Below, piece by piece: positions 1 to 5,933 of a stretch of DNA of 8,155 nt. This stretch comes from an uncultured Candidatus Berkelbacteria bacterium. Its GTDB lineage: Bacteria > Patescibacteriota > UBA1384 > CAILIB01. The notes beneath the pieces were generated by a model. It was not told where the DNA came from. It saw only the letters and a program-made list of their open reading frames with translations, and ran no database searches. Positions within the stretch are counted from its first letter, which is position 1, and every line of letters begins with the position of its first letter. The DNA lies in the NCBI GenBank assembly GCA_937895715.1, contig CALBLZ010000248.1:1-8155 (forward strand), given 5' to 3'. Made by a program: the position numbers and the translations under genes.

Positions 1-27
1 AATAGGTTTGAAGAGAGAGCCTGCACT

Positions 28-609
28 CTATTGAATCTTGCGCAGTTCTTCGTACAGCTCTTTTTCGCGCTTTGAGACCCGGCGCGGGATAATAACTCGA
101 ATAATAATTGAGAGGTCGCCGCGACCACTTCGGTAAGCCTTGCCCTTGCCTCGGAAGACAATCTGCTGACCATCTTGAGTGCCGGCGGGAATGCGCAGCA
201 TGATTTTTTCGTCTCCAACTCGCAGATCGATATCGTCGCCCAGCACAGCTTGGGCCACCGAAATCTGCACCTCAGCCTGTACATTAGCCATTGCGGCGCC
301 AAACATATCTGAAAATATGTCGCCGAGACCACCCCCACCAAAGCCGCCAAAGTTAAACTCGAATCCGTCGAATCCGCCGCCGCCATAACCTCCCTGAGCT
401 CCAGCGCTACCAAAGGTATCGTACTGCTGTCGCTTCTGTGGGTCTGAGAGGGTTTGGTAGGCCTCGTTTAATTTCTTGAACTGCTCAGCATCACCACCCT
501 TGTCGGGGTGGTGTTCGTGGGCCTTTTTGCGGAATGCTCGCTTAATTTCGTCTTGCGAGGCAGTCTTGGAAACGCCAAGAAGGTCGTAGTATTCGGATGA
601 TCCAGCCAT
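28..609 (-). CDS. dnaJ: Compact DnaJ-type J-domain co-chaperone lacking the zinc finger
   Basis: This is a 193-residue Hsp40 that should stimulate the ATPase of the DnaK encoded just upstream. Residues about 5-65 form a J domain with the HPD motif at 34-36, needed to trigger Hsp70 ATP hydrolysis. Residues 67-104 are a Gly/Phe-rich linker ending in a DIFSDMFG stretch typical of DnaJ. Residues about 110-193 resemble only the last beta domain (CTD II): the segments [26 protein letters not shown] and RGDL are recognisable. No CxxCxGxG zinc-finger repeats and no CTD I are present; E. coli DnaJ has about 376 residues. The ATG lies 62 nt after the dnaK stop, with no clear Shine-Dalgarno sequence. 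The stop is TAG. The reading frame is intact, so this looks like a natural short form and not a frameshift. It might also be called a DnaJ-like or CbpA-like protein. Confidence 0.93.
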   Translation of the reverse strand: MAGSSEYYDLLGVSKTASQDEIKRAFRKKAHEHHPDKGGDAEQFKKLNEAYQTLSDPQKRQQYDTFGSAGAQGGYGGGGFDGFEFNFGGFGGGGLGDIFSDMFGAAMANVQAEVQISVAQAVLGDDIDLRVGDEKIMLRIPAGTQDGQQIVFRGKGKAYRSGRGDLSIIIRVIIPRRVSKREKELYEELRKIQ

Positions 610-633
610 ATGGTGCTTAGATTAGCAGATTCA

Positions 634-659
634 AGAGCATCAGCCCATGCTGATGCTCT
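634..659 (-). promoter_or_regulatory. dnaK-dnaJ intergenic hairpin
   Basis: A perfect 11-bp inverted repeat, AGAGCATCAGC and its complement, surrounds a 4-nt loop. It begins 12 nt after the dnaK stop on the transcribed strand. The bases that follow (TGAATCTGCTAATC) are not a U tract, so it is unlikely to be a full intrinsic terminator. Its position suggests an mRNA-stability or processing element, or a partial brake that keeps DnaJ output below DnaK output. The structure is directly visible; the role is inferred. Confidence 0.7.
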
Positions 660-671
660 GCCATCTACCGA

Positions 672-2567
672 CTATTTTTCGTCAGACGCTTCTTTTGGAG
701 CTTCTTCAGCCTGAGCCTCTTCAGTTTTTGGCTCTTCTGCCCCTGATTGCTGGTACATTGCAGCACCAACTACCTGAAGCTTTTCTGAAAGCGCGCTCGT
801 CTTTTCTTTGATCTTCTCGGCATTGTCGCTCTGGTGAATGGCCCGAAGCTCAGTCATAGCATCTTCAACCGCGCGAATGTCATCTTGTTTTACATCCTTC
901 TTTGCGTCAGAAACCTCTTTGAGGGTTTTTTCAGCAGTGTAGAGCATGTTGTCAGCATCGTTCTTTGCCTCAACCAGCTGCTTCTTAGCCTTGTCGTCCT
1001 CAGCATTGGCTTCAGCATCCTTACGCATCTTGTCGATTTCTTCTTCGGTAAGACCGGTTGAAGAGGTAATGGTAACTTTTTGTTCACGGTTAGTACCCTT
1101 ATCGAGCGCCTTCACGTGCACGATGCCGTTAGCGTCGATGTCGAATGTTACCTCAATTTGAGGTACGCCACGTGGGGCAGCTGGGATTCCATCAAGAATG
1201 AAGCGTGCGAGAGTTCGGCTGTCAGCAGCCATTTCGCGCTCACCCTGGAGCACGTGAATCTCTACCTGTGGCTGGCTATCAGCCGCTGTCGAGAAGACCT
1301 GACTCTTGCTGGTTGGGATCGTTGTATTGCGCTCAATCAGCTTGGTCATTACACCGCCCAAAGTTTCAATACCAAGGGAGAGTGGAGTGACGTCGAGCAG
1401 AAGCACATCTTTAACGTCGCCCATCAGCACGCCACCCTGTACCGCAGCGCCAATTGCCACGGCTTCGTCTGGGTTTACTGAACGGTTTGGCTCTTTGCCA
1501 AAGAAGGCACGGACGGTTTCGAGCACCTTAGGCATGCGGGTTTGACCACCAACCAGGATAACTTCGTCGATATCCTTAGCAGTGAGCTTTGAGTCTTTTA
1601 GGGCCTTCTTTACTGGCTCCATCGAACGGGCAACCAGATCTTCTACCAGCTGCTCAAACTTAGGACGGGTAATCTTAAGGACAAGGTGCTTTGGTCCAGA
1701 GGCATCTGCTGTAATGAACGGCAGGTTAACCTCAGTTTCTTGCGCGGTTGAAAGTTCAATCTTGGCTTTTTCAGCAGCTTCTTTAATGCGCTGAATGGCG
1801 TCAATCTGACCTGTTAGGTCGAGGCCTTCTTGGTTCTTAAACTCGGCAAGAATGTGGTCCATCACCTTTTTGTCGAAGTCGTCTCCGCCGAGGTGGGTAT
1901 CACCGTTTGTGGCGAGCACTTCGAAGGAAGCTTCACCTTCGTGTGAACCGAGTTCGAGAATAGTGATATCGAAGGTGCCACCACCAAGGTCATATACCGC
2001 AATCTTTTCGTTCTTCTTTTTATCAATACCATAGGCAAGCGCAGCCGCGGTTGGCTCGTTGATGATGCGCTTTACATCGAGACCAGCAATTTTACCAGCA
2101 TCCTTGGTTGCCTGACGCTGAGCGTCATTAAAGTAAGCAGGAACGGTAATTACCGCTTCGGTAACGGTCTCGCCAAGGTAGGCCTCTGCATCAGCCTTGA
2201 GCTTTTGCAGAATGAAGGCTGAAATCTCCTGAGGAGTGTATTCCTTGCCGCCCATTTCAACCTCTACGAGATCGTTGCGACCACTCTTGATTGTGTATGG
2301 AACGCGAGCCTTGTCTTCTTGTGTCTCTTCGTCTTTGAACGTACGACCAATAAAGCGCTTGACGCTAAAAATAGTATCTTTGGCATTTGTGGCGGCCTGG
2401 CGCTTAGCCGGCATACCAACTACGCGCTCGCCGTCTTTCTTGACTGCTACTACTGATGGAACAGTGTTTGGACCTTCTGCAGAAGGAATTACCTTTGCAG
2501 TACCGCCCTCCATTACAGAAACAACTGAGTTGGTTGTTCCTAAGTCAATTCCGATAATTTTTCCCAT
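672..2567 (-). CDS. dnaK: Chaperone protein DnaK (Hsp70)
   Basis: This is a full-length 631-residue Hsp70 (E. coli DnaK has 638) that binds and releases unfolded polypeptides in an ATP-driven cycle in the cytoplasm. The nucleotide-binding domain carries all three family signatures: IDLGTTNS at 7-14, [10 protein letters not shown] at 191-200 and [13 protein letters not shown] at 336-348, with Asp8 and Lys70 in place. The interdomain linker VLLLD is at 388-392, followed by the beta-sandwich substrate domain to about 500 and a helical lid. The tail after about 605 is acidic and Glu/Ala-rich. Around residues 78-101 it keeps a segment that Bacillus-type DnaK lacks, so it resembles the longer Gram-negative form. 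It starts at ATG after AAGGAG and lies 18 nt after grpE, in one operon with grpE and dnaJ. Confidence 0.99.
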   Translation of the reverse strand: MGKIIGIDLGTTNSVVSVMEGGTAKVIPSAEGPNTVPSVVAVKKDGERVVGMPAKRQAATNAKDTIFSVKRFIGRTFKDEETQEDKARVPYTIKSGRNDLVEVEMGGKEYTPQEISAFILQKLKADAEAYLGETVTEAVITVPAYFNDAQRQATKDAGKIAGLDVKRIINEPTAAALAYGIDKKKNEKIAVYDLGGGTFDITILELGSHEGEASFEVLATNGDTHLGGDDFDKKVMDHILAEFKNQEGLDLTGQIDAIQRIKEAAEKAKIELSTAQETEVNLPFITADASGPKHLVLKITRPKFEQLVEDLVARSMEPVKKALKDSKLTAKDIDEVILVGGQTRMPKVLETVRAFFGKEPNRSVNPDEAVAIGAAVQGGVLMGDVKDVLLLDVTPLSLGIETLGGVMTKLIERNTTIPTSKSQVFSTAADSQPQVEIHVLQGEREMAADSRTLARFILDGIPAAPRGVPQIEVTFDIDANGIVHVKALDKGTNREQKVTITSSTGLTEEEIDKMRKDAEANAEDDKAKKQLVEAKNDADNMLYTAEKTLKEVSDAKKDVKQDDIRAVEDAMTELRAIHQSDNAEKIKEKTSALSEKLQVVGAAMYQQSGAEEPKTEEAQAEEAPKEASDEK

Positions 2568-2571
2568 ATGG

Positions 2572-2577
2572 CTCCTT
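2572..2577 (-). promoter_or_regulatory. dnaK Shine-Dalgarno site
   Basis: AAGGAG on the minus strand ends 4 nt before the dnaK ATG. It is the only strong ribosome-binding motif in the chaperone operon: grpE and dnaJ have none that I can see. This supports the chosen dnaK start. Confidence 0.75.
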
Positions 2578-2585
2578 ACTTTTGC

Positions 2586-3101
2586 TTATTTATGTGATGG
2601 TTCAGTGCCGCTACTTACTACCACTTGGGCTGGGCGGATAACCCGGCCGTTCATGGTGTAGCCACGGTTTTGAATGGAAATAATGTGTTCTGCAGGAACG
2701 CTCTCGCTCTGCTCCGAGCTCAATGCTTCATGGCTGTCCGGACTAAACGCGTCACCAGGTTTTACTGCGAGCTCTTCAACCCCCCACTGTGCTAGTACGT
2801 CTAGTAGCTGCTTTTGAATGTAGAGCACTCCCGTTATCCATGCCGAATCCTTTTGATCGGCCGGCACGTGGTCAGTAGCGCGGTAAAAGTTATCCACAAC
2901 TGGCAGAAGGTCGAGCACTGCACCGAGTTGGGCGAACTTGGCAAACTGGTCTTTCTCAGTTGTTAGGCGTTTGCGCATGTTTTCCTGCTCAGCCAGTGCG
3001 CGCTGGTACAGAGAAAAGTAGTCTTCGGTCTGTGGTTCAATCACCACTTCTTCTGGCTGGATTTCTACCTCTTCAGCCTCGATTTCAGGTTTTTTGCTCA
3101 T
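2586..3101 (-). CDS. grpE: Nucleotide exchange factor GrpE
   Basis: GrpE releases ADP from DnaK and so resets the chaperone cycle; it works as a dimer in the cytoplasm. The protein has 171 residues (E. coli has 197). Residues 1-27 are acidic and probably disordered. A long helix of coiled-coil character covers about 28-58, including YQRALAEQENMRKRL. A four-helix region follows (LLPVVDNFYRA, ITGVLYIQKQLLDVL). The C-terminal beta wing holds the family signature at 139-161, with HIISIQNRGY and GRVIRPAQVVV. The start is ATG. No Shine-Dalgarno motif is obvious before it, and the predicted transcript would have a leader of roughly 50 nt. It is the first gene of the operon; no hrcA lies upstream, where the next gene is divergent. 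Confidence 0.97.
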   Translation of the reverse strand: MSKKPEIEAEEVEIQPEEVVIEPQTEDYFSLYQRALAEQENMRKRLTTEKDQFAKFAQLGAVLDLLPVVDNFYRATDHVPADQKDSAWITGVLYIQKQLLDVLAQWGVEELAVKPGDAFSPDSHEALSSEQSESVPAEHIISIQNRGYTMNGRVIRPAQVVVSSGTEPSHK

Positions 3102-3157
3102 GTATTGCTATTAGGTGACTTGTGCCCGGCCAGGTTTACGCTCGCCGGTACGTAGTA

Positions 3158-3186
3158 AATGTAAAGTTTACTTGACATTATGTCAA
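3158..3186 (-). promoter_or_regulatory. Predicted sigma70-type promoter of grpE-dnaK-dnaJ
   Basis: Read on the minus strand, TTGACA (3186-3181) is a perfect -35 box. It is followed by a 17-nt spacer and TACATT (3163-3158), a 4-of-6 match to TATAAT. Transcription would begin near 3151, about 50 nt before the grpE ATG. The -35 lies inside the 3170-3188 palindrome. The -10 lies inside a second inverted repeat, AGTAAA-N7-TTTACT at 3154-3172. No CIRCE sequence (TTAGCACTC-N9-GAGTGCTAA) is present. Confidence 0.7.
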
Positions 3187-3188
3187 GT
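3170..3188. promoter_or_regulatory. 19-bp palindrome over the -35 box, candidate operator
   Basis: ACTTGACATTATGTCAAGT is a perfect inverted repeat with 9-bp arms and a single central base. It covers the -35 box of the chaperone promoter and, by symmetry, places another TTGACA on the plus strand facing comEC. It shares the CTTGA and TCAAG half-site cores with the HspR-associated inverted repeat (CTTGAGT-N7-ACTCAAG), but the cores are 7 nt apart and not 11. It is therefore not a standard HAIR. It is a likely repressor site; the protein is unknown. Confidence 0.55.
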
Positions 3189-3201
3189 GGGTAGCAATGT
3201 T
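3172..3201 (+). promoter_or_regulatory. Possible weak promoter for comEC
   Basis: The plus-strand copy of TTGACA (3172-3177) in the palindrome is followed, after 18 nt, by AATGTT (3196-3201), only a 3-of-6 match to a -10 box. If used, it would form a divergent promoter pair with the chaperone operon that shares the same operator. The -10 is poor, so the call is tentative. Confidence 0.25.
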
Positions 3202-3205
3202 ACCC
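3189..3205 (+). repeat. Small hairpin in the comEC leader region
   Basis: GGGTAGC and GTTACCC can pair as a 7-bp stem with one G-T wobble around a 3-nt loop. It directly abuts the palindrome. It could be a second operator half or an RNA leader structure; nothing else supports a role. Confidence 0.35.
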
Positions 3206-3211
3206 TGGTGC

Positions 3212-3245
3212 GTCCAGCTTTACAAAGGCTGGACTTGGTTCTTTC
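3212..3245 (+). terminator. Terminator-like or attenuator hairpin before comEC
   Basis: Bases 3212-3221 and 3225-3234 form a 10-bp stem (GTCCAGC core plus TTT/AAG with one wobble) around an ACA loop. It is followed by the T-rich TTGGTTCTTT. This is the shape of an intrinsic terminator on the plus strand. It lies about 40 nt before the comEC ATG, so it may attenuate comEC transcription or block read-through from the divergent promoter region. The T tract is interrupted by GG, so termination may be partial. Confidence 0.45.
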
Positions 3246-3273
3246 CGGCCTTGATAGGGGGTATGAATAGGGC

Positions 3274-4617
3274 ATGCCCGCTCCGTACCCCGCACTACTC
3301 CTTATGGCTTCTTGGTTGGCAGGGGTGTGGCTACCAATATACTCCGAACTGCCCCTGACCCAGATTTGGTGGAGTGCAGTCATCATCTCAGTAACCGTAT
3401 GGACATGGAGCCGTAAGCGTTGGGTACTATTCCCCTGCGCCTGCTGTGTTGTTGCAGCAGCTGGGAGCTTGTACCTCACCTGGTGGCGAGAAAGTAATTA
3501 TGTAGCCGTTGCAAATAAGCCCTTCGCTGACAGCACTTTGGTGCTTGAGGGGTCTACCATTCGCGATGATCGTACCACCACTCTGGTACGTACGAGCTAC
3601 GGCAACAGGCCCAACCTTCGTTTTACCCTTGTTGAGAAAGGCACTATTCAGCGAACTCCTGGTGAGGTGCTGCAGATTACCGGCTACACCCGACCTCCTC
3701 CGTTTCAGATGGAAAGTTATGCGCGCTGGATGGAACGACACCGAATCCAAGGCTCAATCGTCGCCAAAACAGCGATCAAAACCGGGAGCGCAGCTGGCTT
3801 TCTCGAGCTGTTCCCCCTGGTTGGAGCGCGTTTGCAGCGGTCTATTCTCAGCTCATTTCCGGGTGAACCGGGTCAGCTTTTGGCAGGTCTCCTCCTTGGG
3901 GCAAAACAGAGCCTCAGTAACGATCTAACCGCCGCGCTCCGTGCTACCGGCACCAGTCACCTGGTAGCAATTAGTGGTGCTAATGTAGTGATAATCTTGG
4001 GTATTGTTTTGCAAATCTTGCCAACCTACTCGCTGCGCTCCCGCACCCTCTACTCAGTACTGATCGGTCTAATCATTTGCCTGCTTACGGGAGCGTCAGC
4101 CAGCGTCGTGCGTGGGGCGCTCACTGTAGGCATCGCCAGCATCCTGCAACTCCTCGGCCGGCACCCAAACCGAGGCGGTTTATTTATTCTTCCTGCTTTT
4201 CTGATGTCGGTTGGCAACCCACTACTGCCCAGTAGTGATGTAGGTTTCCAGCTCTCTTTTGCAGCAATTGGTGGTGTACTGTTTGTGCAACCCTACCTGG
4301 CTCGAATTCTAGAGCGTCCATTTAAGCACGTGCCCCGGGTGATTACTTCATCACTTCAAGAAACGGCTGCCGCCACTATTGGCACGGCCCCCGTTGCTTA
4401 CACGGTGTTTGGCACAACCAGCTGGCTCGGACTTGCCGTTAATCCGCTTCTACTGTGGCTGGTGCCACCAATTAGCTTTCTCGGCCTAGCCTACCTCTGC
4501 TTTGGATGGATCGCGCCTGTAAAGAGCATTCTTGTGCTGGTTCTAACTCCAATGCTCCGAATCTTTCTCGGGTGCATTCGCTGGTTTGCAGCACACTTAG
4601 GGGGTCTTCCCCCGTAA
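3274..4617 (+). CDS. comEC: ComEC/Rec2-type DNA uptake membrane protein without the metallo-beta-lactamase domain
   Basis: ComEC forms the inner-membrane channel that carries single-stranded DNA into the cell during natural transformation. This 447-residue protein starts with two or three hydrophobic segments (about 5-21, 31-44 and 53-70). A soluble stretch at about 80-165 follows that resembles the DUF4131 OB-like region (PGEVLQITGYTR). From about 195 it has the polytopic competence domain: QLLAGLLLGAKQSLS, TGTSHLVAISGANVVI (225-240), SASVVRGALT, SDVGFQLSFAAIGG (321-334) and TAPVAYTVFGTTSWLGLAVN. It ends after the last membrane helices; the C-terminal metallo-beta-lactamase-like domain of the roughly 776-residue Bacillus protein is absent. 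An in-frame TAG at 3268-3270 precedes the ATG, so the start cannot lie further upstream. AGGGGG at 3256-3261 is a distant ribosome site. No comEA is nearby. Confidence 0.93.
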   Translation: MPAPYPALLLMASWLAGVWLPIYSELPLTQIWWSAVIISVTVWTWSRKRWVLFPCACCVVAAAGSLYLTWWRESNYVAVANKPFADSTLVLEGSTIRDDRTTTLVRTSYGNRPNLRFTLVEKGTIQRTPGEVLQITGYTRPPPFQMESYARWMERHRIQGSIVAKTAIKTGSAAGFLELFPLVGARLQRSILSSFPGEPGQLLAGLLLGAKQSLSNDLTAALRATGTSHLVAISGANVVIILGIVLQILPTYSLRSRTLYSVLIGLIICLLTGASASVVRGALTVGIASILQLLGRHPNRGGLFILPAFLMSVGNPLLPSSDVGFQLSFAAIGGVLFVQPYLARILERPFKHVPRVITSSLQETAAATIGTAPVAYTVFGTTSWLGLAVNPLLLWLVPPISFLGLAYLCFGWIAPVKSILVLVLTPMLRIFLGCIRWFAAHLGGLPP

Positions 4618-4618
4618 G
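4596..4618. terminator. Shared hairpin at the comEC/ruvC convergent overlap
   Basis: CTTAGGGGG and CCCCC-G-TAAG form a 9-bp stem with one bulged G and a TCTT loop. The structure reads almost the same on both strands. It contains the comEC stop (TAA, 4615-4617) and the ruvC stop (TTA on the plus strand, 4597-4599) in its outer arms. A short TTTT at 4625-4628 follows on the plus side; no T run follows on the minus side. It is probably a weak bidirectional transcription end or a 3'-end stabiliser. Confidence 0.5.
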
Positions 4619-5097
4619 CGAAAATTTTGGGCTGCCGTTACGGCAATAGCCAAGGCGTCTGCAGCGTCATCTGGTTTTGGAATCTCGGAGAGCTTTAATA
4701 ATAGCTTTACCATCTGCTGAATTTGCGGTTTTTCCGCACGCCCGTACCCGGTGAGTGACATTTTTACCTCCTGGGGAGTGTACTCAACTAGTGGATACCC
4801 CATGCGCTCAACCATGTACAGGATTACTCCACGGGCCTGCGACACCGTCATGACCGTCTTTTGGTTCTTGCTAAAAAAGAGCTTTTCGACTGAAACGAGC
4901 TCGGGCTTGTATTCATCGAGCAGCTTTTCGAGACCATTAGCAATTGCGAGTAATCGCTGGCTATCGGTCATGCTTTTATCAGTCACAATGCAGCCGTACC
5001 CAACACAGCGAGCTGTGTCGAGATTATTACTCGCACCAGTATCAATAATGCCCCAACCAAGGAGCGCCGTACCTGGGTCGAGGCCGAGCAGAATCAT
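4597..5097 (-). CDS. ruvC: Crossover junction endodeoxyribonuclease RuvC
   Basis: RuvC is the dimeric, metal-dependent nuclease that cuts Holliday junctions at the end of recombinational repair. The 166-residue protein (E. coli has 173) has an RNase H-like fold. All four acidic catalytic positions are visible: Asp7 in LGLDPGTALLGWG, Glu71 in VSVEKLFF, and Asp144 and Asp147 in PDDAADALAIA. The FFSKNQKTVMTVSQARG segment and YTPQEVKMSLTGYGRAEK are also typical. Its ATG overlaps the yebC stop by one base (TAATG), so translation is probably coupled. Its 3' end overlaps comEC by 21 bp in the opposite direction. No ruvA or ruvB follows here, because the neighbour downstream is the convergent comEC. 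Confidence 0.98.
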   Translation of the reverse strand: MILLGLDPGTALLGWGIIDTGASNNLDTARCVGYGCIVTDKSMTDSQRLLAIANGLEKLLDEYKPELVSVEKLFFSKNQKTVMTVSQARGVILYMVERMGYPLVEYTPQEVKMSLTGYGRAEKPQIQQMVKLLLKLSEIPKPDDAADALAIAVTAAQNFRLRGKTP

Positions 5098-5816
5098 TAC
5101 TCGGCAAGATTCGTGTATACCGCCGTAACGTCGTCGTAATCTTCAAACTTTTCAATAAGAGTCGCAATCTTTTCTAGCTCAGAATCTGGAGCTTCAATTG
5201 GGGTATTTGCAACGTATTCTACTGCGGCAGAGTCGGCTTTTATTCCCTGAGCCTCAAGAGCATCCCGAAGTGTGTGGAGACTTGGAACAGAGGTGTACAC
5301 CACCGCATGACCATCTCCAAGCTGGTAATCATCTGCCCCTCCCTCAATAACTGCTTCTTCAAACGCAGATTCGCTGGCCGCTGGAACGGTAGCACGGATC
5401 ACCCCTCGCTGGGTAAACTGGTACGCAACACCACCCGCCTCTGCAAAGCGACCTGAGTTTTTGGTGAAGATTGTGCGAATATCAGCAAGGGCTCGGTTGC
5501 GATTGTCGGTAAGTACCGCCACCAGCATGGCAACATTACCCGGGCCAAACCCCTCGTAGAGCAGCTCCTCTACAACCGCGCCACCTAACTCGCCTGTACC
5601 GCGCTTTACCGCACGCTCAATATTATCCTTTGGCATGTTTCCAGCACGAGCAGCATCGATTGCTGCGCGTAGTGTTGGATTAAACCCAGGATCACCACCA
5701 CCGTGCCGAGCGGCAACGGTAATGTCGTTAGCGAACTTGGTAAAAAGATTGGAGCGCTTTTTATCTACTAGCGCTTTGTGGTGCCGAATTCCCGCCCATT
5801 TGCTGTGTCCAGACAT
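5097..5816 (-). CDS. yebC: YebC/PmpR family protein
   Basis: The 239 residues match the YebC/PmpR/TACO1 family over the full length (E. coli YebC has 246). The N-terminal signature MSGHSKWAGIRHHK and the following DKKRSNLFTKFANDI are diagnostic. The conserved GGGDP...N..LR..I..A motif, MPKDNIERAVKRGTG (61-75) and ELLYEGFGPGNVAMLV (84-99) follow, with SGRFAEAGGVAYQF at 121-134. Family members have been described as transcription regulators and, more recently, as factors that relieve ribosome stalling; which applies here cannot be read from sequence. The gene is first in a yebC-ruvC pair, a common arrangement. The ATG at 5816 is the natural family start, although no Shine-Dalgarno motif precedes it. 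Confidence 0.97.
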   Translation of the reverse strand: MSGHSKWAGIRHHKALVDKKRSNLFTKFANDITVAARHGGGDPGFNPTLRAAIDAARAGNMPKDNIERAVKRGTGELGGAVVEELLYEGFGPGNVAMLVAVLTDNRNRALADIRTIFTKNSGRFAEAGGVAYQFTQRGVIRATVPAASESAFEEAVIEGGADDYQLGDGHAVVYTSVPSLHTLRDALEAQGIKADSAAVEYVANTPIEAPDSELEKIATLIEKFEDYDDVTAVYTNLAE

Positions 5817-5844
5817 AGTATAAGAGAGTTACTTCTGCCCTATC

Positions 5845-5860
5845 CTGGCAGATCTGACAG
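5845..5860. promoter_or_regulatory. 16-bp dyad upstream of yebC-ruvC, LexA-like spacing
   Basis: CTGGCAGATCTGACAG is an inverted repeat in which all but one symmetric pair match. It fits the CTG-N10-CAG skeleton of the proteobacterial LexA box (CTGT-N8-ACAG, 7 of 8 bases). It lies 28 nt before the yebC ATG. It could be an operator for a repair-linked operon. The match is short and the LexA of this lineage may use another motif, so the assignment is tentative. Confidence 0.3.
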
Positions 5861-5885
5861 GTTTGAGCAACCGCAATATACGAAG

Positions 5886-5917
5886 AAGCGCCCCCTGCCG
5901 TATGGCGGGGAGCGCTT
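5886..5917 (-). terminator. GC-rich terminator hairpin after the unknown gene
   Basis: On the minus strand, AAGCGCTCCCCGCC pairs with GGCAGGGGGCGCTT around an ATAC loop. The 14-bp stem has one G-T wobble and one A-C mismatch. It begins 16 nt after the stop of the gene ending at 5934. It is followed by the moderately T-rich TCTTCGTATATT. It should end that transcript before yebC, separating the two units. Confidence 0.7.
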
Positions 5918-5933
5918 GCTTGTTGGTGGTCAG

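Noticed and set aside
1..27. Possible terminator after dnaJ
   Set aside because: Only a 4-bp AGAG/CTCT stem is visible and the sequence is cut by the window edge.
834..1545. Plus-strand open frames opposite dnaK
   Set aside because: They lie antisense to a complete, well-conserved dnaK and have no family motif, ribosome site or plausible composition.
3170..3188. Canonical CIRCE or HAIR heat-shock element
   Set aside because: The sequence does not match CIRCE, and the CTTGA/TCAAG cores are 4 nt closer than in HAIR, so only the neutral label of palindromic candidate operator is kept.
3263..3361. Short plus-strand frame starting at ATG 3263 that overlaps the comEC start in another frame
   Set aside because: It encodes about 32 residues without recognisable motif, and the AGGGGG motif is too close to its ATG to act as a ribosome site. 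A regulatory upstream frame is possible but unsupported.
3571..3590. Inverted repeat CGTACCA-N6-TGGTACG inside comEC
   Set aside because: It lies within conserved coding sequence and is short enough to arise by chance.
4220..4237. 18-bp near-perfect palindrome CACTACTG-CC-CAGTAGTG inside comEC
   Set aside because: It falls in codons for the conserved region before GFQLSF, and no second copy was seen, so there is no evidence for a site.
5817..5880. TATACT directly before the yebC ATG, and TATATT near 5875-5880, as -10 boxes
   Set aside because: Neither has an acceptable -35 at the right distance, and the first would place the start of transcription inside the gene.
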